Positions 44,298-54,015 of a stretch of 64,000 bases of DNA are shown one piece after another. The stretch spans positions 9,604,256 through 9,668,255 of the forward strand of contig NZ_CP071793.1 in the NCBI RefSeq assembly GCF_017498545.1. Reading direction: 5' to 3'. Made by a program: the position numbers and the translations under genes. The notes beneath the pieces were generated by a model that was given only the letters and a program-made list of their open reading frames with translations, made no database searches and was not told the DNA's origin. This DNA is from Sulfidibacter corallicola. Its GTDB lineage: Bacteria; Acidobacteriota; Holophagae; Acanthopleuribacterales; Acanthopleuribacteraceae. How positions within the stretch are numbered: position 1 is the stretch's first letter; each line of letters begins with the position of its first letter.

Positions 44298-44318
44298 CCG
44301 TGGTGGCGCCCACCACGG
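44298..44318 (-). terminator. perfect stem-loop just after the giant protein gene
   Basis: CCGTGGTGG (44298-44306) / CCACCACGG (44310-44318), 9-bp stem with a 3-base loop, 12 bp beyond the stop codon of the giant gene. There is no T-run on either strand. Confidence 0.4.
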
Positions 44319-44330
44319 CCAGACGTTCGC

Positions 44331-47300
44331 TCAGGTGAAGTTGGCCGGGCTGGGGTTTCTCTGGCCGTGCGTCTCGAGAAGCTGGTGGATTTGTTTGGCG
44401 ACGATGTTGGCGTGAACCGGGTCGAACTGCTCCAGATTGGTCAAAATCCCCTTTTGGGCCTCCTCCAGGAAACTGGCCGAAGTCTTGTCGATGAAGGGCG
44501 TCATGGTGCGCAACAACACGCTCACCAAGTTGCGGTCGGTGCGCGTCTGCGCCGCTCGGTCGGCGAGCCGTACGAAGGCCTGCACCCATTGCCTCGAATC
44601 TGCCGCCAGAAGGGCCGGGTCGCGCTCGGCGGCGAAGGTCTTCACTTCCAACAAGGCCTCTTCGAGCTGCGCCACGCTCACCGCCTGATCCCCGTTGGCC
44701 ACCATGATCCGACCGAGCATGATGCGGACGGCGTCTCTCGACGTTGCCTGGGCCAATTGGGAACCCATCCCCAAGGCCTCCTCCGCCGCCTGGTAGATGG
44801 ATCTCAAGGTATCCGTCATTTCGGCCAGGTCCGGTCGTGCCTCGCGGTTCAACATTTCCTGCACCAGCGTCGCCGCCAGTCGCTCGTCCCCCAGGGAGGC
44901 CGCCGTCTTGGCCATCTCACCCAGGACCTGGGCCACCGGATTGGGAAACGCGTTGCCCGAAGACTTGTTTACGAATCGCTCGAACGAGGAAGGCCGCATC
45001 GACAGGTTGTCCATGGCCGTCCGCATCATGGCCGAGAGCTTTTGCTGGGCACCCTGTAACGGCGGCCGCGAAATGGTCAAGCGCGTCGCCGTTTCCTGCG
45101 CCCCGAGAAACGCTTCGAAGTTACCGAGCGCCTGGGCCTGGTCCAGGATGGTGTCCAGCAAGGGTTCCATGTGGGCGCCGTTCGCGGAGAAATGGCCGAA
45201 GTGGTCGCGTACCAAGGCGGTCGCGAATCGCTGCGTTTCCACTATGTTGTGGTTATCGACCGATCGTGCCAACTGACCCAGCAGCGGTCCCAGTCGCGCC
45301 GCGTTGCCATCTCCGCCGAAATTGGCCTGGATGAAGGCCCGCGTCTGAGCGATCGTCGCCGGATCGGTGCGATTGTGGACCAGATGGTTGACGTGCCCGC
45401 CCACCAGATCGATGAAACGCGTCAAGGTCGGGGCGTGGCCCCTGGCCATCAGCGATTCGAACACTTTGCTCATGGCCTCGGTGAACTGGAACCGAACACC
45501 ACCGTTGCCCAAATCGATGGCGGGATCTCGGATGATCTTGTCGGCGGCCGCAAGCGCTGCCTGGGCATCGCCCTCGCGCGCGGCGGTCATGGCGATCTGG
45601 TTCTGCATCGCCAAGTTGTAGCGAGGATTGTCCTTGCACAGGTTCGGGTGCAAATCCCATCGCCAAGCCTGGTCCAATTTCTTGAGCTGGGTCGAGCCGC
45701 CACCGCGCTCTCCGATCAGCACGACCAGGTCGTTGAGCAGGCGACGATCGCCATCGTTGTCGCCTCCGGAAGTGACCAGGTACCTGTTCGCGCCCTGGAT
45801 CATGCCACGGTCGTACGTCTTGTGTTCGCTCATCATGCGAACGGCGTCGCTCATGGTTTGGCGTGCCTCGCCAGGATTGCCCAGCTTGGGGGCTTCGGCC
45901 ACCAACTCACGCATCAGGTTCCGCGCCCATTCGGGTTTCAGGTTGGACTGCGCATTGGCCAACTGACGCAACGCGCCGTTCAACGCCACCGCCTCGGCGG
46001 GGCTCTTGACGGCGATCTCGCGGAGCTTGGCGACGGCCTGGGCTTCGGCCTCGGACAAGGCCGTGCGGTTCCGGGCCCGCAGCGCGAGCGCCTGGACCGC
46101 GTTCGCGGCAGTGGTGTCGTCATCGTTCCCGGCGAACACCAGCGGCCTGACGGCACGATGCAACTGATCGTTGCGGGCGAAGGACAGGGCTGTCTCGGTC
46201 ATTCCCCGCGATTGAACCGGTCCCTTGTCCACGGCCGCGACATACAGGGTCTCGGCCGCCTCGGGCACCCCCGCGCGGTTCCAAAGTTCGGCCAGGGTGT
46301 TGATTTCCGATTCGCTGAACTTGCCCTTTATCTTCGGTTCCAGGGTCAGGTCGTGTCCATTCCCGGTGAAGTCGATCATGCGCCCCTCGCGGGCCATGTC
46401 CCGATAGGCCTCGAAGAGCTCCGAAGGCGCCGAAGTGATGACGTTCTTGAAACGTTCCGGGTCGTTCGTGGCCAGGACCGCCACGTCCCCGACGGCACGC
46501 ATCGTGGTGAAGACCTCCCGCCATCCGACAATCTCCTTGGGGGTGATCGCCCCCAGGGTCACCCGGAAATTCCTGCCGGCGATCGAGGCCGTGTTGGAGT
46601 GGGCGAAGCCGAAGCTGGGGCGTGTACCGAAGGTCAGCCCGGCATTCTTGGCCAAACCCTCCGCTCGATTCATGAAAAAGGTGTAGGCCGTATCGTCGTG
46701 TGCGTCGGCGAAGCGGTTGATGAAGGGCGAACGAATGTCCAGAAACACGGTATTGCCCAAGTCGTCCGTGGGCGCGACCGTCAGCGACTCGTTGCCGGTG
46801 ATCGGATCGGGATCGCGAATGTGCTTGGGCAACGCCAATTCGCTATGGGGATCCAGCAGCGCGCGGTGGGCGCCCATGATGGCCTCGCGATAGCCGTTCA
46901 ATTCGCGTTGACAATGCAGCTCCAAGTGCATCATACCCTGGGTGTTGCCGATCGAGGGCTGACCGATGTTGGACGCCCCCTGGTTGTAGGCGCCGAAATG
47001 GGTGTCGTTGTTGTAGGTCACCGTGAAGCCGGCGTTGAGGTTGTCCTGCCCGCCCATGTCGAATTTCTGGCCGCTACGGAACATGACCACGTTCAACCGG
47101 CCGTCGTTGATTTCGTCTTTGAAGGCTTCCAGGAACTGCTTGATCTCGGGAGCGTCGGTCTTGGCGATGGTGGCGTCGATCGCCACGGTGAAGTGGTCCG
47201 AGACGAGGCCGCGGGCGAACAGGCCGCGCACCTGCTCGATCAGGTTCTCGGCCTTGTAGCGGCCCGTCAACGACGCCGAGATGTTGTGGTGGAACTCGCC

Positions 47301-49727
47301 CACGTAGACGTCCAGTTTCTTGCCGTCCAGTTCCTGTTCGATACGGTTCAGCGAGGTCGCCACATCGCCGCCGTCCATCACCGACTTCTTGTAGTGCGCC
47401 GCCTCGGGCACGACGTGATCCGACTCCTCGTAATAGGTGCCCTTGACCGTACACACATTGAGGTCACGGCGCCCGGTCATCGCTTCCACCCCGGAAAGGA
47501 CCGAGGTGAAGGCGTGCATGCCGCCGTTCTTGAAGCCGTACTGCGGTTCCACCTGCACGCCGTCGGGACGGATGTCGGTGACCTGGTGGAAATCCCGGCC
47601 GAAGTCATTGTAATCATAGGGCCTGGCCACCGCCAGCAGGGTCGAGATCTCCTCCTGGATGAGGTGGATGTGGTTCAAAAAGGCGGGCATGTCGGCGATC
47701 TTCGCGAGGGCATTTTCGATGTGCCCGATCATGCGATTGAGGGCGAACTGCATGACCGGTCCCGCATCGGGATCGGTCAACATGCCGCCGACGGAGTGAT
47801 CGAGCGAATTGATTTGTTGCACGGTCATTTTGATCAACACGTCGGCGTATTCTGGGAGACCAAACCTCGTGGCCTGCATGTAGAGGTCCCGAACCGCGGG
47901 ATGGGAGGTGAAGGCGTCGAGCGTGGGATAGTTGGCGATGTCGGGGCTGGACTTGGGGAAGGCGACGTTTTGGGGCAGTTGCAACTCCGTGCTCTCGTTC
48001 TGCAGGCGGGTGAGCATCGAGTCGAGATTGGGTGCCAGGGCGGCCCAGTTCTCCAGCACCTGGGTCGGTCCTGCGGCGTGCCCCCCGTGATAGACCATTT
48101 CCCTGACACGCGAACCGTGCAGGCCCGCAGAGCGTCCGTTGAAGCCCGAGAGGTAGAGCGCATCCTGGTCACCCACCTTGATCGAACCGCCGAGCACCGT
48201 ATTGTCCACCACCCTGCGCATGATCTCCCGCACCTGGACGTCGATTTCGCGTTCCGTCGCCTCCATCGGGCTGTTTTGGCGCACGTTGATCTCCACTTGG
48301 AGGCGCAGCTTGTCGAACACCTGGTCCAGTATCTCCCGGTAGGCCTTGCCGTTCGCCACCGCACCCTCCGAGCCAGATCCCGGATTGGGCGGAGGGATGT
48401 TGGCAACCAGATGGCTGATGTCCAGAAAAAAGCGGGCGTTGTCTTCCGTGGCCGCCTCGGCGATGCGCTGGAACACTGCCGGCGAACTGAAATCCGTGAT
48501 CTCCATGACCTTGTGGTTGACGTCGGCGAACTCGTACTGTCGCTTGACGTGGTCCATGGCCCGTCCGTCGAACACCGGCCAGACCGTGCCCTTGGGCAGG
48601 CCCAGGGAGGATTCCAACTCGTGGGCGAAGGCCTTGTAAATCTTCTGATCACCGCTGCGGAAATAGGTGCCGTCGCCCTGGGACAAGATATTCCCCTGCC
48701 AACCCATCAGGGTGGGATTCTCCACCGACGCGAACTTGTAAAGATAGGCAAGGGCTCGTTGGATGACCGCCTTACGCGTATCCGGATCCAGGTTTTGGGT
48801 ATTCAACATATCGTTGAGAACCGTGAAGTTGATCATCCACTCCCGCCCGGTTCCTCGGGGGAACAAGCCACCGGAACCGGAATCCATGCTCACCCCGCCA
48901 AAGAAGCGCGCCGGACTGACTTGAGGCTTGGATAACAGGGAGCTCCTGGAGAACATGGAGGTCACGGATTCCATTTTGCTGATGCCCCCACCATCCAATC
49001 GCGCCCGCAAACCTTTCAGGTTCGCCGTATTCACCAGGTGCGGCAGGGGCTCGGTGGCCCGCGCCAAGCCTTGGGCCTCGAAGTTCTGATTCAGCCCCAA
49101 GTAGCGGGTCAAGCCATCGGGAACGGTCCCCACAGCCAGGTCGCTCGTCACCTCGCGCGTGATCCGGGCCAGGTTCGCTGCCGTCATCGGGATCTTGTTC
49201 ACGATCATGACCATCATCACATCGCGGGAGATCTCCTGCGGATCGGTGGTCAAGGGATCTGGGACCGGGTCCATCAACTGCGGCCGTGTCAACGCATAGT
49301 CGCGATCCCTCTGGGCCATGTTCAATACATGCTTCACGGTACCCGTGAAGTCTCTGGACTGGAAAAATTCGTTGACCTCCAAATGCGAGAGCAGGCGGTG
49401 TTCTTCACCCTCATTTTGGACACGGGCGATATCCTCGCTCGTCAAGAGGCGGTCTCCCGAGATATCCAACGCCTCCATCTGGCGCATGACGAACAGGCCG
49501 TCGTAATTCTTGGCCAGGGTTTCGGCGAACATCTTTTTCAACTCTTGGTTGTTGGCCACCTGTTCCTTGGTCAACTTAGGCCCATTGAAATTAGAAAGGG
49601 ACTGCACCTCGCGTCCGCGGAACGTGCCTCGGATCACGCTCAACTGCTGGGTGTTCTTGTCGATTTGGGCGACGCCCCTCTGGCGATTGGCGGCGAATTG
49701 TTGGAACCGTTGGATTGGAATGGACAT
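44331..49727 (-). CDS. 1798-residue protein, candidate type III secretion effector
   Basis: A giant protein with no signal peptide or membrane segment; ATG after GGGGAG. The first 100 residues are Gln/Asn/Lys-rich and loosely structured, as in secreted effectors. Near residue 88 LDISGDRLLTSEDI resembles an EF-hand-like loop. A central region (about 690-1030) looks like an alpha/beta enzyme domain (RRDLNVCTVKGTYYEESDHV, VAIDATIAKTD, VVMFRSGQKFDMGGQDNL); the SGQK lysine recalls cofactor-binding lysines, but I cannot assign it. The last 700 residues are helical repeats. Divergent from a CesT-like chaperone 528 bp away, which is the main argument for export. Confidence 0.55.
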   Translation of the reverse strand: MSIPIQRFQQFAANRQRGVAQIDKNTQQLSVIRGTFRGREVQSLSNFNGPKLTKEQVANNQELKKMFAETLAKNYDGLFVMRQMEALDISGDRLLTSEDIARVQNEGEEHRLLSHLEVNEFFQSRDFTGTVKHVLNMAQRDRDYALTRPQLMDPVPDPLTTDPQEISRDVMMVMIVNKIPMTAANLARITREVTSDLAVGTVPDGLTRYLGLNQNFEAQGLARATEPLPHLVNTANLKGLRARLDGGGISKMESVTSMFSRSSLLSKPQVSPARFFGGVSMDSGSGGLFPRGTGREWMINFTVLNDMLNTQNLDPDTRKAVIQRALAYLYKFASVENPTLMGWQGNILSQGDGTYFRSGDQKIYKAFAHELESSLGLPKGTVWPVFDGRAMDHVKRQYEFADVNHKVMEITDFSSPAVFQRIAEAATEDNARFFLDISHLVANIPPPNPGSGSEGAVANGKAYREILDQVFDKLRLQVEINVRQNSPMEATEREIDVQVREIMRRVVDNTVLGGSIKVGDQDALYLSGFNGRSAGLHGSRVREMVYHGGHAAGPTQVLENWAALAPNLDSMLTRLQNESTELQLPQNVAFPKSSPDIANYPTLDAFTSHPAVRDLYMQATRFGLPEYADVLIKMTVQQINSLDHSVGGMLTDPDAGPVMQFALNRMIGHIENALAKIADMPAFLNHIHLIQEEISTLLAVARPYDYNDFGRDFHQVTDIRPDGVQVEPQYGFKNGGMHAFTSVLSGVEAMTGRRDLNVCTVKGTYYEESDHVVPEAAHYKKSVMDGGDVATSLNRIEQELDGKKLDVYVGEFHHNISASLTGRYKAENLIEQVRGLFARGLVSDHFTVAIDATIAKTDAPEIKQFLEAFKDEINDGRLNVVMFRSGQKFDMGGQDNLNAGFTVTYNNDTHFGAYNQGASNIGQPSIGNTQGMMHLELHCQRELNGYREAIMGAHRALLDPHSELALPKHIRDPDPITGNESLTVAPTDDLGNTVFLDIRSPFINRFADAHDDTAYTFFMNRAEGLAKNAGLTFGTRPSFGFAHSNTASIAGRNFRVTLGAITPKEIVGWREVFTTMRAVGDVAVLATNDPERFKNVITSAPSELFEAYRDMAREGRMIDFTGNGHDLTLEPKIKGKFSESEINTLAELWNRAGVPEAAETLYVAAVDKGPVQSRGMTETALSFARNDQLHRAVRPLVFAGNDDDTTAANAVQALALRARNRTALSEAEAQAVAKLREIAVKSPAEAVALNGALRQLANAQSNLKPEWARNLMRELVAEAPKLGNPGEARQTMSDAVRMMSEHKTYDRGMIQGANRYLVTSGGDNDGDRRLLNDLVVLIGERGGGSTQLKKLDQAWRWDLHPNLCKDNPRYNLAMQNQIAMTAAREGDAQAALAAADKIIRDPAIDLGNGGVRFQFTEAMSKVFESLMARGHAPTLTRFIDLVGGHVNHLVHNRTDPATIAQTRAFIQANFGGDGNAARLGPLLGQLARSVDNHNIVETQRFATALVRDHFGHFSANGAHMEPLLDTILDQAQALGNFEAFLGAQETATRLTISRPPLQGAQQKLSAMMRTAMDNLSMRPSSFERFVNKSSGNAFPNPVAQVLGEMAKTAASLGDERLAATLVQEMLNREARPDLAEMTDTLRSIYQAAEEALGMGSQLAQATSRDAVRIMLGRIMVANGDQAVSVAQLEEALLEVKTFAAERDPALLAADSRQWVQAFVRLADRAAQTRTDRNLVSVLLRTMTPFIDKTSASFLEEAQKGILTNLEQFDPVHANIVAKQIHQLLETHGQRNPSPANFT

Positions 49728-50255
49728 CGTGCTCCCCCTCGGAAAATGATGCTCCGGGCCCTCGTGTCCGCGCGTGGCAATGCGGACCAGCCCACCCCGA
49801 TATTCACGAAACCGTTTTTCGGTCGACAGGCGGGAAAATGTGTAGGAACCAAGGAGACGTCATCATATTCGGTTCCAAATATGGAAGAATTATGGAGATT
49901 GAAAATTAAGCATTTTAGGTTTATTTAAAGAATCAAACGTTAGCGAAAATTTATAAATTCAAAATTACACAATCGCGAACCCAGGATCGTTCTCGCCTTC
50001 ACGACGCCTTCGCCCCAACCGACCCCTCGTTCCCCGAACGCTTCGCATCCTTGCCCTGATGATTGGCCCCCGGTTTCCCAGCCCAGATCAATCGATGACA
50101 ACCGGCCCGCACCGAACCGTTCGATCGAGGCTTCGGCGGGGAAGACTTGCCTCTCGAGACTGGCGCACCTAAGATCAGGAGCAAAGCCAAGAAAATTAGA
50201 CAATATCCGTACAATCTAATTTTTCATGAATTTCGAGCAGAACAAGGAGGACGTC
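49728..50255. other. divergent promoter region between giant protein and chaperone
   Basis: The 528 bp include an AT-rich core (about 49855-49970) against a GC-rich background, suitable for promoters in both directions. A TACAAT hexamer at about 50209 lies 45 bp before the chaperone start. No gene or named operator is seen. Confidence 0.4.
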
Positions 50256-50726
50256 ATGGCACCGAGCAAGGCATTCCTGGAACTGTTGGACGACTTCGCC
50301 CAGACCGCCGGCATGGAGACCTGTCCCTTGGACGAGCGAGGCATCTGCTCTCTCGTCTTCGACGAGAAACTGATCGTCAACATCGGCCAAGCCGAAGCAC
50401 GCGACGAAGTCTGGCTCTTTTCGCCGCTCGGCCATACCCCCGACGAAAACCGTCTGGCCCACTTCACCGCCAAGTGGCAACGCGATCCCGACCGCGAGGC
50501 TCATGGCATGTCCCTGAATTTCGATCAGGATGGGACGGGCGCGGTGCTATCCGCCGGGGCTCCCATCGTCTCGCTCGACGGCACCAGGTTCGGTGACTGG
50601 CTGGAGACGTTTCTCGACACCGCCGAAACCTGGCAGGCCGAATTGGAAGGCGACGGACCCCAGGATGATCCGCAAGGCGAGACGCCCGAGCGCTCGGATC
50701 CGCCCCCTTTCGGGCTACGCGCCTAA
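50256..50726 (+). CDS. CesT/Tir-type type III secretion chaperone
   Basis: A 156-residue acidic protein from the ATG after AAGGAGG (an in-frame ATG ten codons upstream lacks a good site). It has the class I chaperone layout: N-terminal helix (FLELLDDFAQTAGM), the strand pair LVFDEKLIVNIG and VWLFSPLGH, a short helix, another strand pair (GMSLNFDQDGTG, GAPIVSLDGT) and a final helix (FGDWLETFLDTAETWQAEL). The last 25 residues are a disordered Pro/Asp tail. Such chaperones bind effectors before secretion. The giant divergent gene is the obvious client. Confidence 0.75.
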   Translation: MAPSKAFLELLDDFAQTAGMETCPLDERGICSLVFDEKLIVNIGQAEARDEVWLFSPLGHTPDENRLAHFTAKWQRDPDREAHGMSLNFDQDGTGAVLSAGAPIVSLDGTRFGDWLETFLDTAETWQAELEGDGPQDDPQGETPERSDPPPFGLRA

Positions 50727-50755
50727 CTCGGGAATTCGATCGAGGATATATGAGA

Positions 50756-50773
50756 GCCCCGCACAAGCGGGGC
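50756..50773 (+). other. tetraloop hairpin after the chaperone gene
   Basis: GCCCCGC (50756-50762), ACAA, GCGGGGC (50767-50773), 30 bp after the chaperone stop. No T-run; it could be a weak terminator. Confidence 0.4.
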
Positions 50774-50868
50774 GGACACCCTGCTCGATTTCGTGAAGGA
50801 AACGCCGCGGAAGAACCAGCCCGGGGAGCCCGCATGCGCGTACCCGACGTAACACCAGGAAGCAGCTT

Positions 50869-50990
50869 GAGGCTGTGTGAAAACGTCGTAAATGATCACA
50901 ATCCGGCTTGGCTTCATTGCATAAACCGTTTAAAACCAAATCATTCAACCAAAAAACTATTAACACGAAGCGCATTTTCACACAGCCTCG
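50869..50990. mobile_element. MITE-like element with 15-bp perfect terminal inverted repeats
   Basis: GAGGCTGTGTGAAAA (50869-50883) and TTTTCACACAGCCTC (50975-50989) are exact inverted repeats around about 90 bp of AT-rich DNA with no coding capacity. GCTT occurs on both sides (50865-50868 and 50991-50994) and may be a target duplication. The end sequence resembles termini of IS families with GGCTGTGTGAAAAC ends; no transposase is nearby. Confidence 0.7.
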
Positions 50991-50999
50991 GCTTTCTCG

Positions 51000-51130
51000 A
51001 CCAATCGAAGCGACCTAGCCTGGATAGAAATCGGTCATCGAGAGATCTGGAGGCCCGACTTATCTGCTTCGCTCTTATACCACTCGATCTTGCGAAGCCT
51101 GGGCTGCTTCGCAGTGTCGGGCCAGCGGCC
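51000..51130 (+). repeat. dispersed repeat, copy B (direct)
   Basis: Matches 44004-44134 over 131 bp without gaps (17 differences counted by eye). It begins 10 bp right of the MITE-like element. Confidence 0.75.
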
Positions 51131-51184
51131 TTATCGCCCCTGCCCAACCCACTGCAATGGCAATCCTCATAGCATGCGGGAACC

Positions 51185-51413
51185 CTCTTGAAACAAAAGG
51201 GTGGATTCAACCTTAGCTGGGTCTTGCCGTCGTCACATCTTGATCAGGAAGGCAGGAATGATGGAAACCAGGAAAAGCAGGACCATGATGGGTCACCAAA
51301 TGCGGATCCTTTCCTGGTTTCCGATGTTCCTGGGTTCCCGCTAAATTTATCGGATGAACGACCCACGGCCCTTCGCCAGAAACCAGGTGGTCTGTTTCTT
51401 TCTCGAAATCGAG
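51185..51413 (+). repeat. dispersed repeat C1 (inverted partner at 56281-56512)
   Basis: About 229 bp, clearly alike to the reverse complement of 56281-56512 in order and spacing of blocks: CTCTTGAAAC, TGGGTCTTGCC(G/A)TCGTC, GAGGAAAAGCA-type and CAGAAACC(A/G)GG. Divergence is considerable, so the copies are old. They flank the acyltransferase/LytSR group. Confidence 0.6.
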
Positions 51414-51691
51414 GTGGGTATACCCGCTGGTTCGCGGCTCTCATGTAACAAACTCTGTAAAATTCGAAGATAAGGTTTAAAGTCTTTGAGGAAGTAAGTT
51501 CCGTTCGGAGAGCCGATAAGCGGAACTCCCCAAACAGTCCCTTCGTGAAGAAAGGGTCGGTTCCCCATCGACCCACCCGGTGCTCCGCTGGTCCGCGATG
51601 CAGCCCCACTGGTCCCGAATGGCGCGTCAACGACGCGGCGGTCCCCTAACCTCGAAGAGGTCCTCAATCCTGGTCTCCGAGAGGTAGCCCC

Positions 51692-52885
51692 ATGCACCAA
51701 AAACGACTGTACGGCCTGGACTGGCTTCGCGTCTTCGCGTTCGGGATCCTGATTCTCTACCACACGGGCATGGTCTTCGTGGGATGGCAATTCCATTTGA
51801 TGAACCCCGAAACCCTGGATTCGCTGAAAATCCCGATGACTTTCTTTCATCACTGGCGCCTGGCGCTGTTGTTCGTGATTTCCGGCGCGGGAACCTGGTT
51901 CGCCCTGCGGGGTCGCACCACCGGCGTCTTCTGTCGCGATCGCCTGAAAAGACTGCTCCTCCCGCTCGTGTTCACGATGTTCTGGATCGTTCCGCCACAA
52001 ATCTACGTGGAGCGTCTCGCCCAGGGCCACACCTACACATCCTACTGGGCCTTCCAACGAACGGTCTTCGACATGGTCCCCTACCCCGAAGGCAGTTTCT
52101 CCTGGCACCACCTCTGGTTCGTCGCCTATCTGCTGTGCTACACCCTGCTCCTGTTGCCGCTGATGGTTTGGTTCCGCGGCCCGCGCGGTGCCGAAACGCT
52201 GATCCGTGTGAGAACCCTGCTCGGGCGCCACTCCTGGCTGCTGTTCAGCTTGGGATTCGTCAACATGGCGCTCAACCTCGCCCTTCGCCCCTTCTGGCCG
52301 GAGACCACCCACGCCCTGATCGACGACTGGGCGACCTTCGCCCGCTACGGCTTTCTGTTCTTTGCCGGCTACCTTGTGCTGGGGGATCCCAAATTGGCGG
52401 CCAGGCTGAAGGACACCTGCTTCAAGGCGACCGGCGCCGCCCTCGCGATCTACGTGCTGGGCTCCAGCCTCTGGCCCTTCGTGGAGAATCAGCCCTGGTC
52501 GCAGGTCTTCGCCTACGCGGCCAGGGACAATTTCACCTGGATCGTGATTCTCGGCGTCACCGGCCTCGCCCTGCGCCTGCTCGATTTCAGCAACGCCTGG
52601 CTGCGCTATGCCAACGAGGCGGTCTATCCCTTCTACATCCTTCACCAAACCGTGACCCTGATACTGGCCTACTGGGTGATCCCCCTCGATTGGCACCCCT
52701 GGCCCAAGTTCTTCGTGGTGGCCGTCGGCACGTTCGCCCTGTGCGGGTTACTCTACGAGAGCCTGATTCGCCGCTTCTCGCTGCTGCGCCTGCTTTTCGG
52801 CATGAAACCACTGCCCGCATCCCCGCGACCCGAACCCACGCCGAAACCCGAAACGGCACCACTGGATGATATGATTCGCTCATGA
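51692..52885 (+). CDS. acyltransferase 3-family membrane protein
   Basis: A 397-residue polytopic protein with about ten membrane helices. The opening RLYGLDWLRVFAFGILILYH carries the family's motif with D and R near the first helix, and LLFVISGAGTWFALRG plus RDRLKRLLLPLVF are typical of the acyltransferase 3/OpgC type. Such enzymes move acyl groups onto sugars at the membrane. The C-terminus is a Pro-rich tail. It overlaps the histidine kinase gene by four bases, so the enzyme and the two-component system are co-made. Confidence 0.85.
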   Translation: MHQKRLYGLDWLRVFAFGILILYHTGMVFVGWQFHLMNPETLDSLKIPMTFFHHWRLALLFVISGAGTWFALRGRTTGVFCRDRLKRLLLPLVFTMFWIVPPQIYVERLAQGHTYTSYWAFQRTVFDMVPYPEGSFSWHHLWFVAYLLCYTLLLLPLMVWFRGPRGAETLIRVRTLLGRHSWLLFSLGFVNMALNLALRPFWPETTHALIDDWATFARYGFLFFAGYLVLGDPKLAARLKDTCFKATGAALAIYVLGSSLWPFVENQPWSQVFAYAARDNFTWIVILGVTGLALRLLDFSNAWLRYANEAVYPFYILHQTVTLILAYWVIPLDWHPWPKFFVVAVGTFALCGLLYESLIRRFSLLRLLFGMKPLPASPRPEPTPKPETAPLDDMIRS

Positions 52886-54015
52886 ATCGCCTCGATGCCT
52901 CTCAAGTTCGGCTGATGATCGGTCTGTGGTGCCTGCTCTGGGCGGTTTACACGGTCCTGCACTCGGTTCACGGGATCCTGGACTACCAGCGAACCGGCGG
53001 ACACGAGCTCTGGAAGCCGGTGTTGTGGGAATCCAGCAGCATCGCCGTCACGGGACTGTTGTTCTTCGCGGTCTGGTGGTTCACCTTCCGATTTCCCTTC
53101 GTCAGGAGGAAGCTACTGCTCCGGCTGGGACAGCATGCCTTGGCGGCCATCGCTTTTTCCCTTCTCCACATCGCCGGCATGAACCTCATCCGCGTGGTGG
53201 TCTACCGCATGGTGGGCCATACCTACACCTGGGCCGAACCACCGGCCGTCGTCCTCGGTTACGAGTTCAGCAAAGACCTGCCCACCTACGCGTCCATGGT
53301 CGTCGTCGCCACCATGCTGCACACCCACCAATCCTTTCGCGAGAAGGTGGTGGAAAACCTGAATTTGGAACGGGAGCTGGTTCAGTTGCAGGCCCAGCGC
53401 TTGCGCGAACAGTTGCGGCCCCATTTCCTTTTCAACGCCCTGAACCTCGTTTCGGCGACGATGTTCGAGGACGTCGAAAAGGCCGATCGCCTGCTGGTGA
53501 ACATCAGTGCGTTGCTGCGCCACAGCCTACAGGCCCCCGATCGGGTCTGCATTCCGCTCGCCGAAGAGCTGCACTACCTGAAGATCTACCTCACGCTCAT
53601 CGGCGAGCGTTTCGACGGCCGCACGACCTTCGATTTCGAGGTCGCACCGGAGCTCGATAGCGCCCTGATCCCGCGCTTCCTGTTGCAGCCGCTGGCCGAA
53701 AACGCCGTCAATCACGGCTTTCGACTCCGCAACGGTCGGGGTACCATCGTCTTTCGCGCCCACTGCGAAGGCGAGGACCTGATCCTCGAAATCGAGGACG
53801 ACGGGTGCGGCCTTCAAGTCGAGCAAGCGGCTGCCTTGACTCGCGGCATCGGTTTGAGCAATACCGTGAAGACCCTGAACCAGCTCTACGGCGAACGGGG
53901 CCGCCTACAATTGCTGCCAGGCGATCTGGGCGGACTTTGCGTACGGTTGGGTTTCCCCTACCGTGTGGCGACAGACGAGGAGCATGCCCATGCGCTTACT
54001 GATTACCGACGATGA
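52882..54015 (+). CDS. LytS-type sensor histidine kinase
   Basis: A 377-residue protein with four or so membrane helices in the first 150 residues, a linking helix, and the HisKA_7TM/LytS-type catalytic half: LRPHFLFNALNLVSA (phosphoacceptor His), FLLQPLAENAVNHGF (N box) and LEIEDDGCGL plus GIGLSNTVKTLNQLYG (G boxes). No extracytoplasmic sensor domain is evident. It lies between the acyltransferase and the LytTR regulator and overlaps both (four and 26 nt). Confidence 0.92.
   Translation: MNRLDASQVRLMIGLWCLLWAVYTVLHSVHGILDYQRTGGHELWKPVLWESSSIAVTGLLFFAVWWFTFRFPFVRRKLLLRLGQHALAAIAFSLLHIAGMNLIRVVVYRMVGHTYTWAEPPAVVLGYEFSKDLPTYASMVVVATMLHTHQSFREKVVENLNLERELVQLQAQRLREQLRPHFLFNALNLVSATMFEDVEKADRLLVNISALLRHSLQAPDRVCIPLAEELHYLKIYLTLIGERFDGRTTFDFEVAPELDSALIPRFLLQPLAENAVNHGFRLRNGRGTIVFRAHCEGEDLILEIEDDGCGLQVEQAAALTRGIGLSNTVKTLNQLYGERGRLQLLPGDLGGLCVRLGFPYRVATDEEHAHALTDYRR

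Larger units (their letters stand above)
43619..44330. other. intergenic region right of the integrase
   Basis: No convincing gene. It should include the integrase promoter and possibly the attachment site, though I cannot identify one, and no tRNA is seen. It carries repeat copy A (44004-44134) and a hairpin (44298-44318), listed separately. Confidence 0.45.
50727..51691. other. repeat-rich intergenic region
   Basis: No convincing gene in 965 bp. From left to right it holds a small hairpin (50756-50773), the 122-bp MITE-like element (50869-50990), repeat copy B (51000-51130) and dispersed repeat C1 (51185-51413). The last 280 bp should include the promoter of the acyltransferase operon. Confidence 0.6.

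Noticed and set aside
45171..48935. 1254-codon open frame opposite the giant protein gene
   Set aside because: It is the antisense shadow of a GC-rich gene: the peptide is rich in Arg, Gly, Val and His, lacks domains and has no ribosome site.
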